Source: an uncultured Mediterraneibacter sp.
GTDB lineage: Bacteria; Bacillota; Clostridia; Lachnospirales; Lachnospiraceae
Length of the DNA: 64,000 nt
Assembly: GCF_934309415.1 (NCBI RefSeq)
Contig: NZ_CAKRDI010000002.1
Span: 1 to 64,000, forward strand
Direction: 5' to 3'
Made by a program: the position numbers and the translations under genes. Below, in pieces: positions 14,788-23,833 of the stretch (positions within the stretch are counted from its first letter, which is position 1; the number at the start of each line of letters is the position of its first letter). Under the pieces are notes generated by a model. The model was not told where the DNA came from and did not search any database. It saw only the letters and a list, made by a program, of their open reading frames with translations.

Positions 14788-17163
14788 ATGAACCAGAAAA
14801 CTTTATTTAAACTTGAATATGATAAAATTATCGCCCTGTTGGAAAAAGAAGCAACTTCCTTCCGGGGCGGACAGCTCTGTCGTCGTCTTAAGCCAATGAC
14901 AGATATTGATAAAATTAACACTTATCAGGAACAGACTGCTGCCGCATTTACAAGAATCATCCAGAAAGGACGTATTTCTTTCGGTGATGCCGCACCTGTA
15001 GAAGAGTCTATGAAACGACTGGAAATCGGTGGTACACTGAGTATCTCAGAACTGCTTCGCATCTGCCGTCTTCTTGGCAATGCTGCACGCGTAAAATCCT
15101 ACGGCAGACATGATACACAGGAGGAATCCTGTGACTGCCTGGATGCATATTTTGATCAGCTTGAACCGCTGACACCTTTATCCACTGAGATTGAGCGATG
15201 CATCATTGGAGAAGATGAAATCAGTGATGACGCAAGCTCCACACTGAAACACATTCGCCGCAGTATCAACGGCATTAATGATAAAGTACATGCCACACTG
15301 ACTAATCTTGTAAATGGTTCTCTGCGTACTTATCTGCAGGATCCAATCATCACTATGCGTGGTGACAGATACTGTCTTCCTGTAAAAGCGGAATACAGAG
15401 GTCAGGTACAGGGAATGATCCACGACCAGTCTTCCACCGGTTCTACCCTTTTCATCGAACCGATGGCTGTCGTAAAACTAAACAACGATCTGAAAGAACT
15501 TTACGCAAAAGAACAGGAAGAAATTCAGGTCATCCTGGCAGACTTAAGTGAAGAAACAGCACAGTATATCGAAGAGATCCGCGCAGATTATCGTGCACTG
15601 ACTGACCTTGACTTTATCTTTGCACGTGGTGCACTTGCCCTTTCCATGAAGGGAAGCCGTCCGATCTTTAATGAAGAAAACCGCATTCATATCCGTGAAG
15701 GACGCCACCCGCTGCTGGATCCAAAAACAGTTGTTCCGATTACAGTAACTCTCGGAGAAGATTTTAATCTGCTGATCGTTACAGGTCCGAACACCGGTGG
15801 TAAGACTGTCTCCATTAAAACAGTTGGTCTGTTCTGTCTGATGGGGCAGGCCGGTCTGCATATTCCTGCCGGAGACCGTTCAGAACTTGCAGTATTTCAT
15901 CAGATCTACGCAGACATTGGAGATGAGCAGAGCATTGAACAAAGTCTGAGTACCTTCTCTTCTCATATGACAAATATTGTCTCTTTCCTGAAGAAGATTG
16001 ACTCACACTCACTGGTACTTTTCGATGAGCTCTGTGCAGGAACTGACCCGACAGAAGGTGCCGCTCTTGCGATCGCCATTCTGTCTCATCTGCATCAGCA
16101 GGGAATCTGTACGATGGCAACCACTCACTACAGCGAGCTGAAAGTCTATGCACTTTCTACTCCGGGTGTAGAAAACGCCTGCTGCGAATTTGACGTACAG
16201 AGCCTTCGTCCGACTTATCGTCTGCTGATCGGTATTCCGGGAAAAAGTAACGCATTTGCTATTTCCGGAAAGCTTGGGCTTCCAGATTTTATCATTGATG
16301 ATGCACGTGAACGTCTGACAGAACAGGATATTTCCTTCGAAGATCTTCTTGCGGATCTGGAGACAAGCAAACGCACAATTGAAAAAGAACGTGAAGAAAT
16401 CGCTGCTCTCAAAAAAGAAGCTGAAGATTTGAAATCTCAGGCAAAAGAACGTCAGGAAAAACTGGATGAGCAAAGAGACCGTATTCTCCGCGAAGCAAAT
16501 GAAAAAGCCAGTGCCATCCTGCGTGATGCAAAAGATGTCGCAGACGAGACGATCAAGAACTTCCGTAAATTCGGAAAAGAGAATATCTCTGCCGCAGAGA
16601 TGGAAAAAGAACGTGAACGTCTGCGTAAAAAGATCAAAGATACTTCTTCCGCTTCTGCAATGAAGACCCAGAAGCCTAAGAAAGCACATAAACCGACTGA
16701 CTTTAAGCTCGGAGAATCTGTAAAGGTTCTTAGCATGAACCTGACCGGTACGGTCAGCTCTCTGCCTGATGCACGCGGAAATCTGACCGTTCAGATGGGA
16801 ATCCTTAAATCTAAGGTGAATATCTCAGATCTTGAAATCATCGAAGAAGTATCACCATATGCTCCGAAAAAGCTGAACCGTACTTCTAAAGGAAAGATTA
16901 AAATGGGCAAGACACTCTCCGTCAGACCTGAGATCAATCTGCTTGGAAGAACCGTAGATGAAGCAGTTGCCGAGCTGGACAAATATCTGGATGATGCGAT
17001 TCTTGCGCATCTGAACAGTGTACGTGTAGTTCATGGAAAAGGAACCGGTGCACTGAGAAAAGGAATCCATGAATATCTGCGCCGCCAGAAACATGTGAAA
17101 TCCTATCATCTGGCAGAATTCGGTGAAGGCGATGCCGGTGTAACTATTGTTGAACTTGGATAA
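14788..17163 (+). CDS. mutS2: MutS2 family ATPase with C-terminal Smr domain
   Basis: 791 residues, the usual length. N-terminal lever/clamp helices are followed by the MutS-type ATPase with Walker A VTGPNTGGKTVSIKT near 331, Walker B LVLFDELCAGTDPTEG and the H-loop ATTHYSELK. A coiled coil (about 520-640) leads to a KOW-like segment (GESVKVLSMNLTGTVSSL) and the Smr domain with VHGKGTGALRKGIHEYLR. The LDLRG motif at the start of many Smr domains reads INLLG here. Known roles are suppression of recombination or ribosome-collision rescue. An AAGGTGG site precedes the ATG, and a two-component system follows closely. Confidence 0.95.
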   Translation: MNQKTLFKLEYDKIIALLEKEATSFRGGQLCRRLKPMTDIDKINTYQEQTAAAFTRIIQKGRISFGDAAPVEESMKRLEIGGTLSISELLRICRLLGNAARVKSYGRHDTQEESCDCLDAYFDQLEPLTPLSTEIERCIIGEDEISDDASSTLKHIRRSINGINDKVHATLTNLVNGSLRTYLQDPIITMRGDRYCLPVKAEYRGQVQGMIHDQSSTGSTLFIEPMAVVKLNNDLKELYAKEQEEIQVILADLSEETAQYIEEIRADYRALTDLDFIFARGALALSMKGSRPIFNEENRIHIREGRHPLLDPKTVVPITVTLGEDFNLLIVTGPNTGGKTVSIKTVGLFCLMGQAGLHIPAGDRSELAVFHQIYADIGDEQSIEQSLSTFSSHMTNIVSFLKKIDSHSLVLFDELCAGTDPTEGAALAIAILSHLHQQGICTMATTHYSELKVYALSTPGVENACCEFDVQSLRPTYRLLIGIPGKSNAFAISGKLGLPDFIIDDARERLTEQDISFEDLLADLETSKRTIEKEREEIAALKKEAEDLKSQAKERQEKLDEQRDRILREANEKASAILRDAKDVADETIKNFRKFGKENISAAEMEKERERLRKKIKDTSSASAMKTQKPKKAHKPTDFKLGESVKVLSMNLTGTVSSLPDARGNLTVQMGILKSKVNISDLEIIEEVSPYAPKKLNRTSKGKIKMGKTLSVRPEINLLGRTVDEAVAELDKYLDDAILAHLNSVRVVHGKGTGALRKGIHEYLRRQKHVKSYHLAEFGEGDAGVTIVELG

Positions 17164-17200
17164 ACGCATGATCATATATAAAAAAGAAAGAAGGAGAAAT

Positions 17201-17902
17201 ATGATAGGAAAACAGAAAATTCTGATCGTCGATGATGATGAAAATATCGCAGAACTTATTTCACTTTATCTGACCAAAGAGTGTTTTGATACAAAAATGG
17301 TTTACAACGGAGAAGACGCGTTGGCTGCCTTTGATACTTATCAGCCCAATCTGATCCTGCTGGATCTGATGCTTCCGGGAATTGACGGTTATCAGGTCTG
17401 TCGGGAAATCCGTTCCAAATCTGTCACACCGATCATTATGCTCTCAGCCAAAAGCGAAGTATTTGACAAAGTACTTGGTCTGGAGCTCGGAGCTGATGAT
17501 TATATTATGAAGCCGTTTGACTCCAAAGAAATGGTTGCCCGTGTGCGTGCTGTCCTCCGTAGATATCAGGCCGGGAAACAGGATGAACCTGCCGTGGAAA
17601 AGACCAAATGTGTGGAGTATGACGGCATTGTGATCAACCTTACCAATTACTCGGTCCTCTGCGACGGAAAACACGTAGAGATGCCACCCAAAGAACTGGA
17701 ACTGCTCTACTGTCTTGCCTCCTCTCCGAATCAGGTATTTACAAGAGAGCAGCTGCTGGATCGGATCTGGGGCTACGAATACATCGGTGATACCAGAACA
17801 GTTGACGTACACATTAAACGACTCCGTGAAAAGATCAAAGATCACCCACACTGGAGTCTGAGTACTGTATGGGGCATAGGCTACAAGTTTGAAACAAAAT
17901 AA
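17201..17902 (+). CDS. OmpR/PhoB-family response regulator
   Basis: 233 residues from the ATG at 17201, which follows AAGGAG; the frame extends upstream into mutS2 but without a ribosome site. The receiver domain has the acidic pocket DD at 11-12, phosphoacceptor Asp55 in LILLDLMLPG, and a Lys in IMKPFDSKEM. The C-terminal winged helix carries TRTVDVHIKRLREKI and the closing VWGIGYKFE. It pairs with the kinase 61 bases downstream. The genes regulated are unknown. Confidence 0.93.
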   Translation: MIGKQKILIVDDDENIAELISLYLTKECFDTKMVYNGEDALAAFDTYQPNLILLDLMLPGIDGYQVCREIRSKSVTPIIMLSAKSEVFDKVLGLELGADDYIMKPFDSKEMVARVRAVLRRYQAGKQDEPAVEKTKCVEYDGIVINLTNYSVLCDGKHVEMPPKELELLYCLASSPNQVFTREQLLDRIWGYEYIGDTRTVDVHIKRLREKIKDHPHWSLSTVWGIGYKFETK

Positions 17903-17963
17903 ATGCTGCTGTTTACAGTTTATCTGAAACCAGCAGCAAACAAACAACATCCGAGGTAATAAC

Positions 17964-19373
17964 ATGAAAAGTATTCTTCATCTTAAATTTATAGCACTGT
18001 ATCTCATTTTCGGATTTCTGTGTATTTTTACAACCGCCACACTGACTTCCGAACTGCTTACAGATCAGCTTGAAAATGATACTTCCCAGACACTGTACCG
18101 GGAAGCTACACTGATCGCCAACGAGTATCTTCCATCTTATTTCGAGGAATCTTCCTCAAGTATGGCCGTGCATTCTCAACTTTCTGCAATGAGTCTGTAC
18201 CTGAACTCTTCTCTCTGGTTTGTGGAGAAAGACGGAACTATGATCAGTTCCTCTAACATGGAAGGAACTACTTCACCGGATAAGATTAAAAATTTTAATC
18301 CTGCAGAAATTGGCGGCAATCAGTCCCTGATCGGTACATATCACGGATATTTTGATGAAGATTATATCACTGTCATTGCACCTGTAACAAAAGGATTTAC
18401 TACAAAAGGATATCTGCTGATCCACAGTCCGGTTTCCCTGATCAGTGAAAAATGTACTGCTCTGCTCAAACCAGTTTATATTTCTCTTGCAGTAATTTAT
18501 TTTCTGTCCTTTATTTTTCTGCTTGGCTTCCACTTCTTCGTCTACCGACCACTGCGTCAGATCACAGAAGCTGCCAAACAGTATGCTATGGGGAATCTGG
18601 ATTATGAAATACCAGTACATACACATGATGAAATGGGTTATCTGTCCGCATCACTGAACTATATGTCTGTGCAGATTAAAGACATGGATGATTATCAGAA
18701 GAAGATTGTTGCAAATGTCTCACATGACTTCCGCTCTCCGTTAACTTCTATTAAAGGGTATGTGGAAGCAATGACAGATGGTACTATTCCACCAGAGCTA
18801 CATGAAAAATATTTGAAGATTATTCTCTTTGAAACGGAACGTCTGACTGATCTGACAACTGATCTTCTGACTTTAAATGAATTTGATACAAAAGAGTTGT
18901 TATTGGATAAATCGCAGTTTGACATTCAGGAAGTAATCAAAAATACTGCACAGTCTTTTGAAGGCGTCTGTACACCAAAGCATATTTCAATCAAGCTGAT
19001 CCTGCTGCCCGGTACAGTCAAAGTCAATGCAGATAAACGTAAGATTCAGCAGGTCCTTTATAACCTGATTGATAATGCAATTAAATTCAGTGAGAATGAT
19101 TCCTCTATTTCCGTTGAAGTCACAGAAAAGAACGGAACGATCTTTGTCTCAGTTAAAGATCACGGAATCGGTATTCCTAAAAAAGAGCTGAACAAGATCT
19201 GGGAGCGTTTTTATAAATCCGATCTTTCCCGTGGAAAAGATAAAAAAGGAACCGGACTTGGACTTTCTATTGTAAAAGAAGTGATCCAAGCTCATGATGA
19301 ACATATCAATGTCATCAGTACTGAAGGAGTTGGAACAGAATTTATCTTTTCACTTACAAAAGTTACGCCCTGA
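17964..19373 (+). CDS. Membrane sensor histidine kinase
   Basis: 469 residues. TM1 (about 8-28) and TM2 (about 168-192) flank an extracellular sensor region of about 135 residues. A HAMP linker (RPLRQITEAAKQYAMGNLDY) leads to HisKA with the phosphorylated His around 254 in VSHDFRSPLTSIKGY, and HATPase_c with N box LYNLIDNAIKFSEN, G1 VKDHGIGIP and G2 GTGLGLSIVKEV. It follows GAGGTAATAAC. The signal is not evident from sequence. Confidence 0.93.
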   Translation: MKSILHLKFIALYLIFGFLCIFTTATLTSELLTDQLENDTSQTLYREATLIANEYLPSYFEESSSSMAVHSQLSAMSLYLNSSLWFVEKDGTMISSSNMEGTTSPDKIKNFNPAEIGGNQSLIGTYHGYFDEDYITVIAPVTKGFTTKGYLLIHSPVSLISEKCTALLKPVYISLAVIYFLSFIFLLGFHFFVYRPLRQITEAAKQYAMGNLDYEIPVHTHDEMGYLSASLNYMSVQIKDMDDYQKKIVANVSHDFRSPLTSIKGYVEAMTDGTIPPELHEKYLKIILFETERLTDLTTDLLTLNEFDTKELLLDKSQFDIQEVIKNTAQSFEGVCTPKHISIKLILLPGTVKVNADKRKIQQVLYNLIDNAIKFSENDSSISVEVTEKNGTIFVSVKDHGIGIPKKELNKIWERFYKSDLSRGKDKKGTGLGLSIVKEVIQAHDEHINVISTEGVGTEFIFSLTKVTP

Positions 19374-19423
19374 TTTTTGAAATCATTTTGAAGTATGTCT
19401 GAAATATTTTCCTGACAATGAAA

Positions 19424-19475
19424 AAGGAGTCCTGCAACGGCTGAAATTTATCAGTCAGGCTGGACTCCTTCTTTT
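19424..19475 (+). terminator. Terminator of the two-component operon (hairpin family E)
   Basis: AAGGAGTCC...GGACTCCTT arms with an inner imperfect stem (CTGA/TCAG), followed by CTTTTAT. The same hairpin occurs in inverted orientation at 23344-23396 after the ferredoxin gene, so this terminator belongs to a dispersed repeat. Confidence 0.8.
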
Positions 19476-19485
19476 ATAAAATTTA

Positions 19486-19651
19486 CTAGAGCGTGTCTTA
19501 AAAATGCTTTCTGTAAGATATATGTCACAATTTGTGGGAGATTTTGTCTGAATGAGGGCGGCGTAGCGGGCTACGTCAACCGAATGAAGACAAAATATAC
19601 CGCAAAGTGGGGCATGTAGATTGCAGGAATGATTTTTAAGACACGCTCTAG
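19486..19651 (+). repeat. Palindromic repeat family C, copy 1 (MITE-like)
   Basis: 166 bases with inverted ends CTAGAGCGTGTCTTAAAAAT / ATTTTTAAGACACGCTCTAG, and an inner imperfect palindrome centred on GTAGCGGGCTAC flanked by ATTTTGTCT...AGACAAAAT. It has no ORF. It lies between the kinase terminator and the sugar-binding protein gene. Confidence 0.95.
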
Positions 19652-19670
19652 CATTCGTCAGGCACGCATT

Positions 19671-21041
19671 CTATTCATACAACAATGGCTTTACATCATC
19701 ATCTTCCATGTTCTCAGCAGTAGCCCACACATATCCTGTATCAACTACAGCTTCGTTTCCGATTTCAAGCACAGTACGTGCAGAAGCAATGACGGATGCA
19801 TATCCCATACCAAATGGATTCTGTACAATCAGACCATCGATATCACCATTTTTCAATGCTTCAACCTGCGTCTTGCCTGCATCAAATCCAACCATCTTAA
19901 TTTCATCCGCATTTTCCATCTTTTTCAGAGCTGAAACACCAAGCTGAGTGGTTGTCTCATTCGTGGCCAGAAGCCCTTTCAGATCCGGGTGTTTCTCCAT
20001 GTAGTAAGTAAGCACATCTTCATCACTCATCTTAGCTGCGGCATCATTTACCTGTTGCATTTTTTCTGTAATGCTCATGTCCTGAGTGGTTGTATCCGTC
20101 TGATCTTTTTTCTCTGCATCTGATGCAGATGTATCGGCTGTCTGCTCATCAGATTTCTCGGAAGCTGCATCTTCTGTTTTCTTAGTCTGCTCCTCTTCTG
20201 CTTTTTTGTCAGAAGAATCTGCCACGTCATCCTTTACGTTGCCAGCTTCTGCTTCAGCAAGTTCATCTTTTGTCATACCAATCTGTTCTGCCGCGATTTC
20301 CTTTTTCAGTTCATCAAACTGATCCATGTAGATTGTTTCCACAACAGAAACATCCGGGTGATTCTCTTTGATTTCTTCTGTGATTCCTGCTTCACGATTT
20401 TTGGCCGTTGCAGATACAGAATCATGTACAAATAAAATTACTTCTCCCTGATCTCCAATCGTTTCACAGAACTTCTGCGCACCTGTTTTTCCTGCTGCCT
20501 TGTTATCTGTTCTGGCAGTACACTGAATTCCATTGTAGCTGTTGCCGGAATCAAATGCCACGATCGGAATTCCATTCTCAATAGCAAGATCAAACTGTAC
20601 AGAACATGCACTTTCATCGATACTTGAAATTGCAATCACATCCGGGTATCTTGCAAGTTCCTCGTCCAGAATGTTTACCTGTTCGTCAATATTATCATTC
20701 TCTGACGGTGCACTGTAAAGTACTTTGATCTTATCTTCACCGCTGTATCCAAGTGATGTGTTCAGATCAGAAGCTGCCTGCTCTACACCTGCTTTCACCT
20801 GATTCCAGTAAGCAGTTCCGCTTCCTCTTCCGATGACCGAAATATAAGTTCCCGGTTCCAGTTCCAGACCATCCGCCTCCGCATATGCAGATGGAGAGAT
20901 CTCATCCAGATTCTTCTGGTATGCCGGTTCTTCCGTTTTATCTCCTGTGTAAATAGATTCTTCTTTCTGCTGACCACATGCGCCGGCCAGCATTGCAGTA
21001 CACAAGGCAAGCGCAACAACAGACACATAGTTTCGTTTCAT
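19671..21041 (-). CDS. Ribose-type ABC substrate-binding lipoprotein with acidic insertion
   Basis: 456 residues with a lipoprotein signal (Cys22 in LAGAC). The periplasmic-binding-protein-4 fold is visible from YISVIGRGSGTAYWNQVKAGVE, through PIVAFDSGNSYNGIQC, to IKMVGFDAGKTQVEALKNGDIDGLIVQNPFGMGY. An insertion of about 80 residues (roughly 250-330), rich in Glu, Asp, Lys, Ala and Thr, makes it longer than the family's usual 320-350. No permease or ATPase gene is adjacent, so it is an orphan binding protein; the ligand is unknown. Confidence 0.85.
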   Translation of the reverse strand: MKRNYVSVVALALCTAMLAGACGQQKEESIYTGDKTEEPAYQKNLDEISPSAYAEADGLELEPGTYISVIGRGSGTAYWNQVKAGVEQAASDLNTSLGYSGEDKIKVLYSAPSENDNIDEQVNILDEELARYPDVIAISSIDESACSVQFDLAIENGIPIVAFDSGNSYNGIQCTARTDNKAAGKTGAQKFCETIGDQGEVILFVHDSVSATAKNREAGITEEIKENHPDVSVVETIYMDQFDELKKEIAAEQIGMTKDELAEAEAGNVKDDVADSSDKKAEEEQTKKTEDAASEKSDEQTADTSASDAEKKDQTDTTTQDMSITEKMQQVNDAAAKMSDEDVLTYYMEKHPDLKGLLATNETTTQLGVSALKKMENADEIKMVGFDAGKTQVEALKNGDIDGLIVQNPFGMGYASVIASARTVLEIGNEAVVDTGYVWATAENMEDDDVKPLLYE

Positions 21042-21422
21042 TCTAATACCTCCGGTTTCCCCTGTCTTTTATTTTTTGTTATTACAAAATTACATTTTGC
21101 AGAATGCTGCAATTATTACTGCGCGCACTATCTGATGTCAGTATTCAGCATTCTGACAATTACACATCTATCATCTTCAGACTCTCATTTCAATATGATA
21201 CACCAAAGATCGAAAAAAGGAAGTCATTTTTTCTTAAAAATCAGTGAATTCTTGTATTTTCTGCTGTTATTCCCACTGTTTTCGCCACTTTTCGGCGTGT
21301 TTTCTTGTATCTGGTTTCAATTTATGGTAATATTTTTGAATATTAGTGTTTTTAGTGTATACAATTATACACTCTGAACTTTAATGTAAAAATTATCTAT
21401 TCAAAGAAAGGAATGAACCCCC
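21042..21422. other. Divergent control region between the binding protein and putP
   Basis: 381 bases with no gene. GCAGAATGCTG near 21099 and CAGCATTCTGAC near 21147 form a long-range inverted pair. The putP promoter and palindrome lie at 21336-21372. Confidence 0.55.
21336..21372 (+). promoter_or_regulatory. putP promoter with overlapping palindrome
   Basis: A -35 TTGAAT (21336-21341) is followed 16 to 18 bases later by TATACA/TACAAT. The -10 lies inside the palindrome GTGTATACAATTATACAC (21355-21372), a likely operator that would block the promoter when bound. Confidence 0.5.
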
Positions 21423-22958
21423 ATGACAACTTCACATATCTGTATCATGCTTGCAATCATTGTCTATCTCGGATGCATGCTTTATGTTGGTTACCGCTGT
21501 TCCAAGAACAATAATGACTCAGCAGACTTCTATCTGGGAGGTAGAAAACTCGGTCCTCTGGTTACTGCCATGAGTGCAGAAGCTTCTGACATGAGCAGCT
21601 GGCTCCTGATGGGACTCCCGGGACTGGCATATCTGACAGGAATCGCAGATGCCGGCTGGACAGCCATCGGACTTGCAATCGGTACATATCTCAACTGGAA
21701 GATCGTAGCAAAGAGAATCCGCCGCTACACACATGTAGCCGGGAATTCCATCACACTGCCATCTTTCTTTAGTAACCGTTACAGAGATGACCGTAAGATT
21801 CTCCAGTCAATTGGAGCAATCTTTATTGTTGTTTTCTTTATCCCGTATACAGCATCTGGATTTGCTGCCTGTGGAAAGCTTTTCTCCAGTCTGTTCGGTG
21901 TGGATTATACAGTCGCTATGATCATCAGTGCCCTTGTTATTGTCGGATACACTACTTTAGGAGGATTCCTCGCAGCATCTACCACTGACTTTATCCAGAG
22001 TATCATTATGTCAATCGCCCTGATCATCGTGTTTGTATTCGGAATCAGCGTTGCAGGCGGCGTATCTGCTGTTGCTGACAATGCAATGTCCCTTCCGGGT
22101 TATCTTACAATGACAACAACTTATGATCCTGTAACAGGCACAGAGCAGTCATATCCAATCCTGAATATTCTTTCCATGATTGCATGGGGACTTGGATATT
22201 TCGGAATGCCACATATTCTGCTCCGTTTTATGGCAATCGAAGATGAAAAGAAACTGAATCTTTCCAGAAAAGTAGCTACTTCCTGGGTAATTATCTCTCT
22301 GGCAGTTGCAGTTCTGATCGGTGTGGTTGGTCTTGCAATGACAGCAGCAGGAGAACTTCCGGTATTGGAAGGATCTAACTCTGAGACTGTTATCGTACAG
22401 ATTGCAAATCTGATGAGCCAGCATAACATACTGCTTGCACTCCTCGCCGGAATTATTCTGGCCGGAATTCTTGCATCTACCATGTCAACAGCAGACTCAC
22501 AGCTTCTTGCTGCATCCTCTTCAGTATCTTCCGACCTGCTCGGAGATTTCCTCATGAAGAAGACCGGAAAGAAGAATTCTATGATTGCAGACCGTGTAAC
22601 TCTTCTTCTGATCGCAGTAATCGCTGTATTTCTTGCAAGAGATCCGAACAGTTCTGTCTTCAACATTGTATCTTTTGCATGGGCAGGATTTGGTGCCGTA
22701 TTCGGACCGGTAGTACTTTTCTCTCTGTTCTGGAAACGTTCCAACTGGCAGGGAGCCCTTGCCGGAATGATCTCCGGTGGAGCTATGGTATTCATCTGGA
22801 AATATCTTGTACGTCCGATGGGCGGTGTACTGGACTTCTACGAGCTGCTTCCTGCATTCCTCGTATCCAGTCTTATGATTGTTGTAGTCAGCCTTCTGAC
22901 AAAGGCTCCTTCTCAGGAAATCATAGACGAGTTTGAACATGTAAATAAAGAGATTTAA
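21423..22958 (+). CDS. putP: Sodium/proline symporter
   Basis: A 511-residue solute:sodium symporter with about 13 hydrophobic segments. Signature parts include SADFYLGGRKLGPLVTAMSAEASDMSSWLLMGLPG near the N-terminus, the GAIFIVVFFIPYTASGFAACGKLF segment, and AGILASTMSTADSQLLAASS in the family's Na-binding region. These fit PutP, which imports proline with sodium. The RBS is AAAGAAAGGAATG. No proline catabolism gene is nearby. Confidence 0.92.
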   Translation: MTTSHICIMLAIIVYLGCMLYVGYRCSKNNNDSADFYLGGRKLGPLVTAMSAEASDMSSWLLMGLPGLAYLTGIADAGWTAIGLAIGTYLNWKIVAKRIRRYTHVAGNSITLPSFFSNRYRDDRKILQSIGAIFIVVFFIPYTASGFAACGKLFSSLFGVDYTVAMIISALVIVGYTTLGGFLAASTTDFIQSIIMSIALIIVFVFGISVAGGVSAVADNAMSLPGYLTMTTTYDPVTGTEQSYPILNILSMIAWGLGYFGMPHILLRFMAIEDEKKLNLSRKVATSWVIISLAVAVLIGVVGLAMTAAGELPVLEGSNSETVIVQIANLMSQHNILLALLAGIILAGILASTMSTADSQLLAASSSVSSDLLGDFLMKKTGKKNSMIADRVTLLLIAVIAVFLARDPNSSVFNIVSFAWAGFGAVFGPVVLFSLFWKRSNWQGALAGMISGGAMVFIWKYLVRPMGGVLDFYELLPAFLVSSLMIVVVSLLTKAPSQEIIDEFEHVNKEI

Positions 22959-23063
22959 ATGAGAATTTTTACCGCATTTTTTTGAACTTGATTCTGGTTC
23001 TCATTTGCCCATAAATTTCACTTACAATTTACGATAAGTTTTTAATTAAATACATTTTCTCCC

Positions 23064-23092
23064 TTGTATATTTGGAAGTGTTGTATTAGAAT
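23064..23092 (+). promoter_or_regulatory. Promoter TTGTAT-N17-TAGAAT of the ferredoxin gene
   Basis: The -35 at 23064-23069 and -10 at 23087-23092 have 17-base spacing, 58 bases before the ATG. The gene is monocistronic between this promoter and the terminator at 23344-23396. Confidence 0.6.
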
Positions 23093-23150
23093 GGTACTAA
23101 CGAAGAGGAGAGATCCGGTTTCGTAAATCCAAAGAAGGAGGGTACATACA

Positions 23151-23321
23151 ATGGCACACGTAATTAGTGAAGAATGTGTAAGCTGTGGTACTTGCGAAGG
23201 CGAATGTCCAGTAGGCGCTATCTCCGAAGGCGATGGCAAATATGAGATCGATGCTGATGCATGTGTAGATTGCGGAGCATGTGAGGCTGCCTGTCCAACA
23301 GGTGCTATCTCAGCTGAGTAA
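23151..23321 (+). CDS. 2[4Fe-4S] ferredoxin
   Basis: A short gene of 56 residues with two clusters of the clostridial type: CVSCGTCEGECPVGAI and CVDCGACEAACPTGAI, each C-x2-C-x2-C-x3-C-P. An AAGGAGGG site precedes the ATG. It is an electron carrier for anaerobic redox enzymes in the cytoplasm. The start, stop, promoter and terminator are all clear. Confidence 0.97.
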   Translation: MAHVISEECVSCGTCEGECPVGAISEGDGKYEIDADACVDCGACEAACPTGAISAE

Positions 23322-23343
23322 TTTATAAAGCTCACAAGAAGAG

Positions 23344-23396
23344 AAGAAGGAGTCCTGCCCGACTGATGAATTTCAGTCGTTGCAGGACTCCTTCTT
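23344..23396 (+). terminator. Ferredoxin terminator (hairpin family E, inverted copy)
   Basis: AAGAAGGAGTCCTGC...GCAGGACTCCTTCTT with an inner GACTGA/TCAGTC stem. It is nearly the reverse complement of the hairpin at 19424-19475. The T run after it is interrupted (AGTTTTATTTC). Confidence 0.8.
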
Positions 23397-23478
23397 AGTT
23401 TTATTTCAATTCTTTCTTTTCGTCCTGAAAATCAAATGTTTTATGTTTTTTAGGACAATTTCTACAGAACGTGATATA

Positions 23479-23621
23479 GTTACTGTTCACAGCATAGCTG
23501 TAAACAGTAACGTATCTCGCCATTTAGAATCGCCTTTGGCGATGGGCGAGATACATTCAAGACAATACGTGCATCCTCCATGCCAATCAGCGGAGTGATT
23601 GACATGGGAGTGAACAGTAAC
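23479..23621 (-). repeat. Palindromic repeat family A, copy 2 (inverted)
   Basis: 143 bases, the reverse complement of the copy at 14563-14705 with few changes, including both inner hairpins and the 33-bp B-type end. With the hairpins on either side it fills the 511-base gap before the MerR gene. Confidence 0.9.
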
Positions 23622-23675
23622 GTGATATATGCCATAATTTGACGAACGATTAAACATCTGCCTTAAGAATCCCTG

Positions 23676-23684
23676 TGCTATAAT
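23676..23684 (+). promoter_or_regulatory. Extended -10 promoter TGCTATAAT upstream of the MerR-like gene
   Basis: TGC-TATAAT at 23676-23684 without a clear -35. A hairpin of family G follows about 20 bases later in the predicted leader. The same GCTATAATA-plus-hairpin layout occurs upstream of the zinc-ribbon gene at 42939. Confidence 0.45.
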
Positions 23685-23699
23685 AAGTCTAGTACATCA

Positions 23700-23757
23700 T
23701 TTCCCAAATAACTGCTGTATTCTGTTAGAGAAAATCCAGTTATTTGTGAAACGTTAT
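23700..23757. repeat. Leader hairpin family G, copy 1
   Basis: CAAATAACTG (23705-23714) pairs with CAGTTATTTG (23737-23746), and the right flank AGTTATTTGTGAAACGTT is the reverse complement, with one mismatch, of the left flank of the hairpin at 42812-42829. Confidence 0.5.
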
Positions 23758-23833
23758 ACCAGACGTTACAGTTCCTTTATTTTCAAGGACAGGCTGTAAC
23801 TTGCAAGGTTCAGATAGGAGGTATAAATAATTC

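Noticed and set aside
19486..19651. Insertion sequence with a transposase
   Set aside because: The 166-bp element has no ORF; it is better described as a non-autonomous palindromic repeat.
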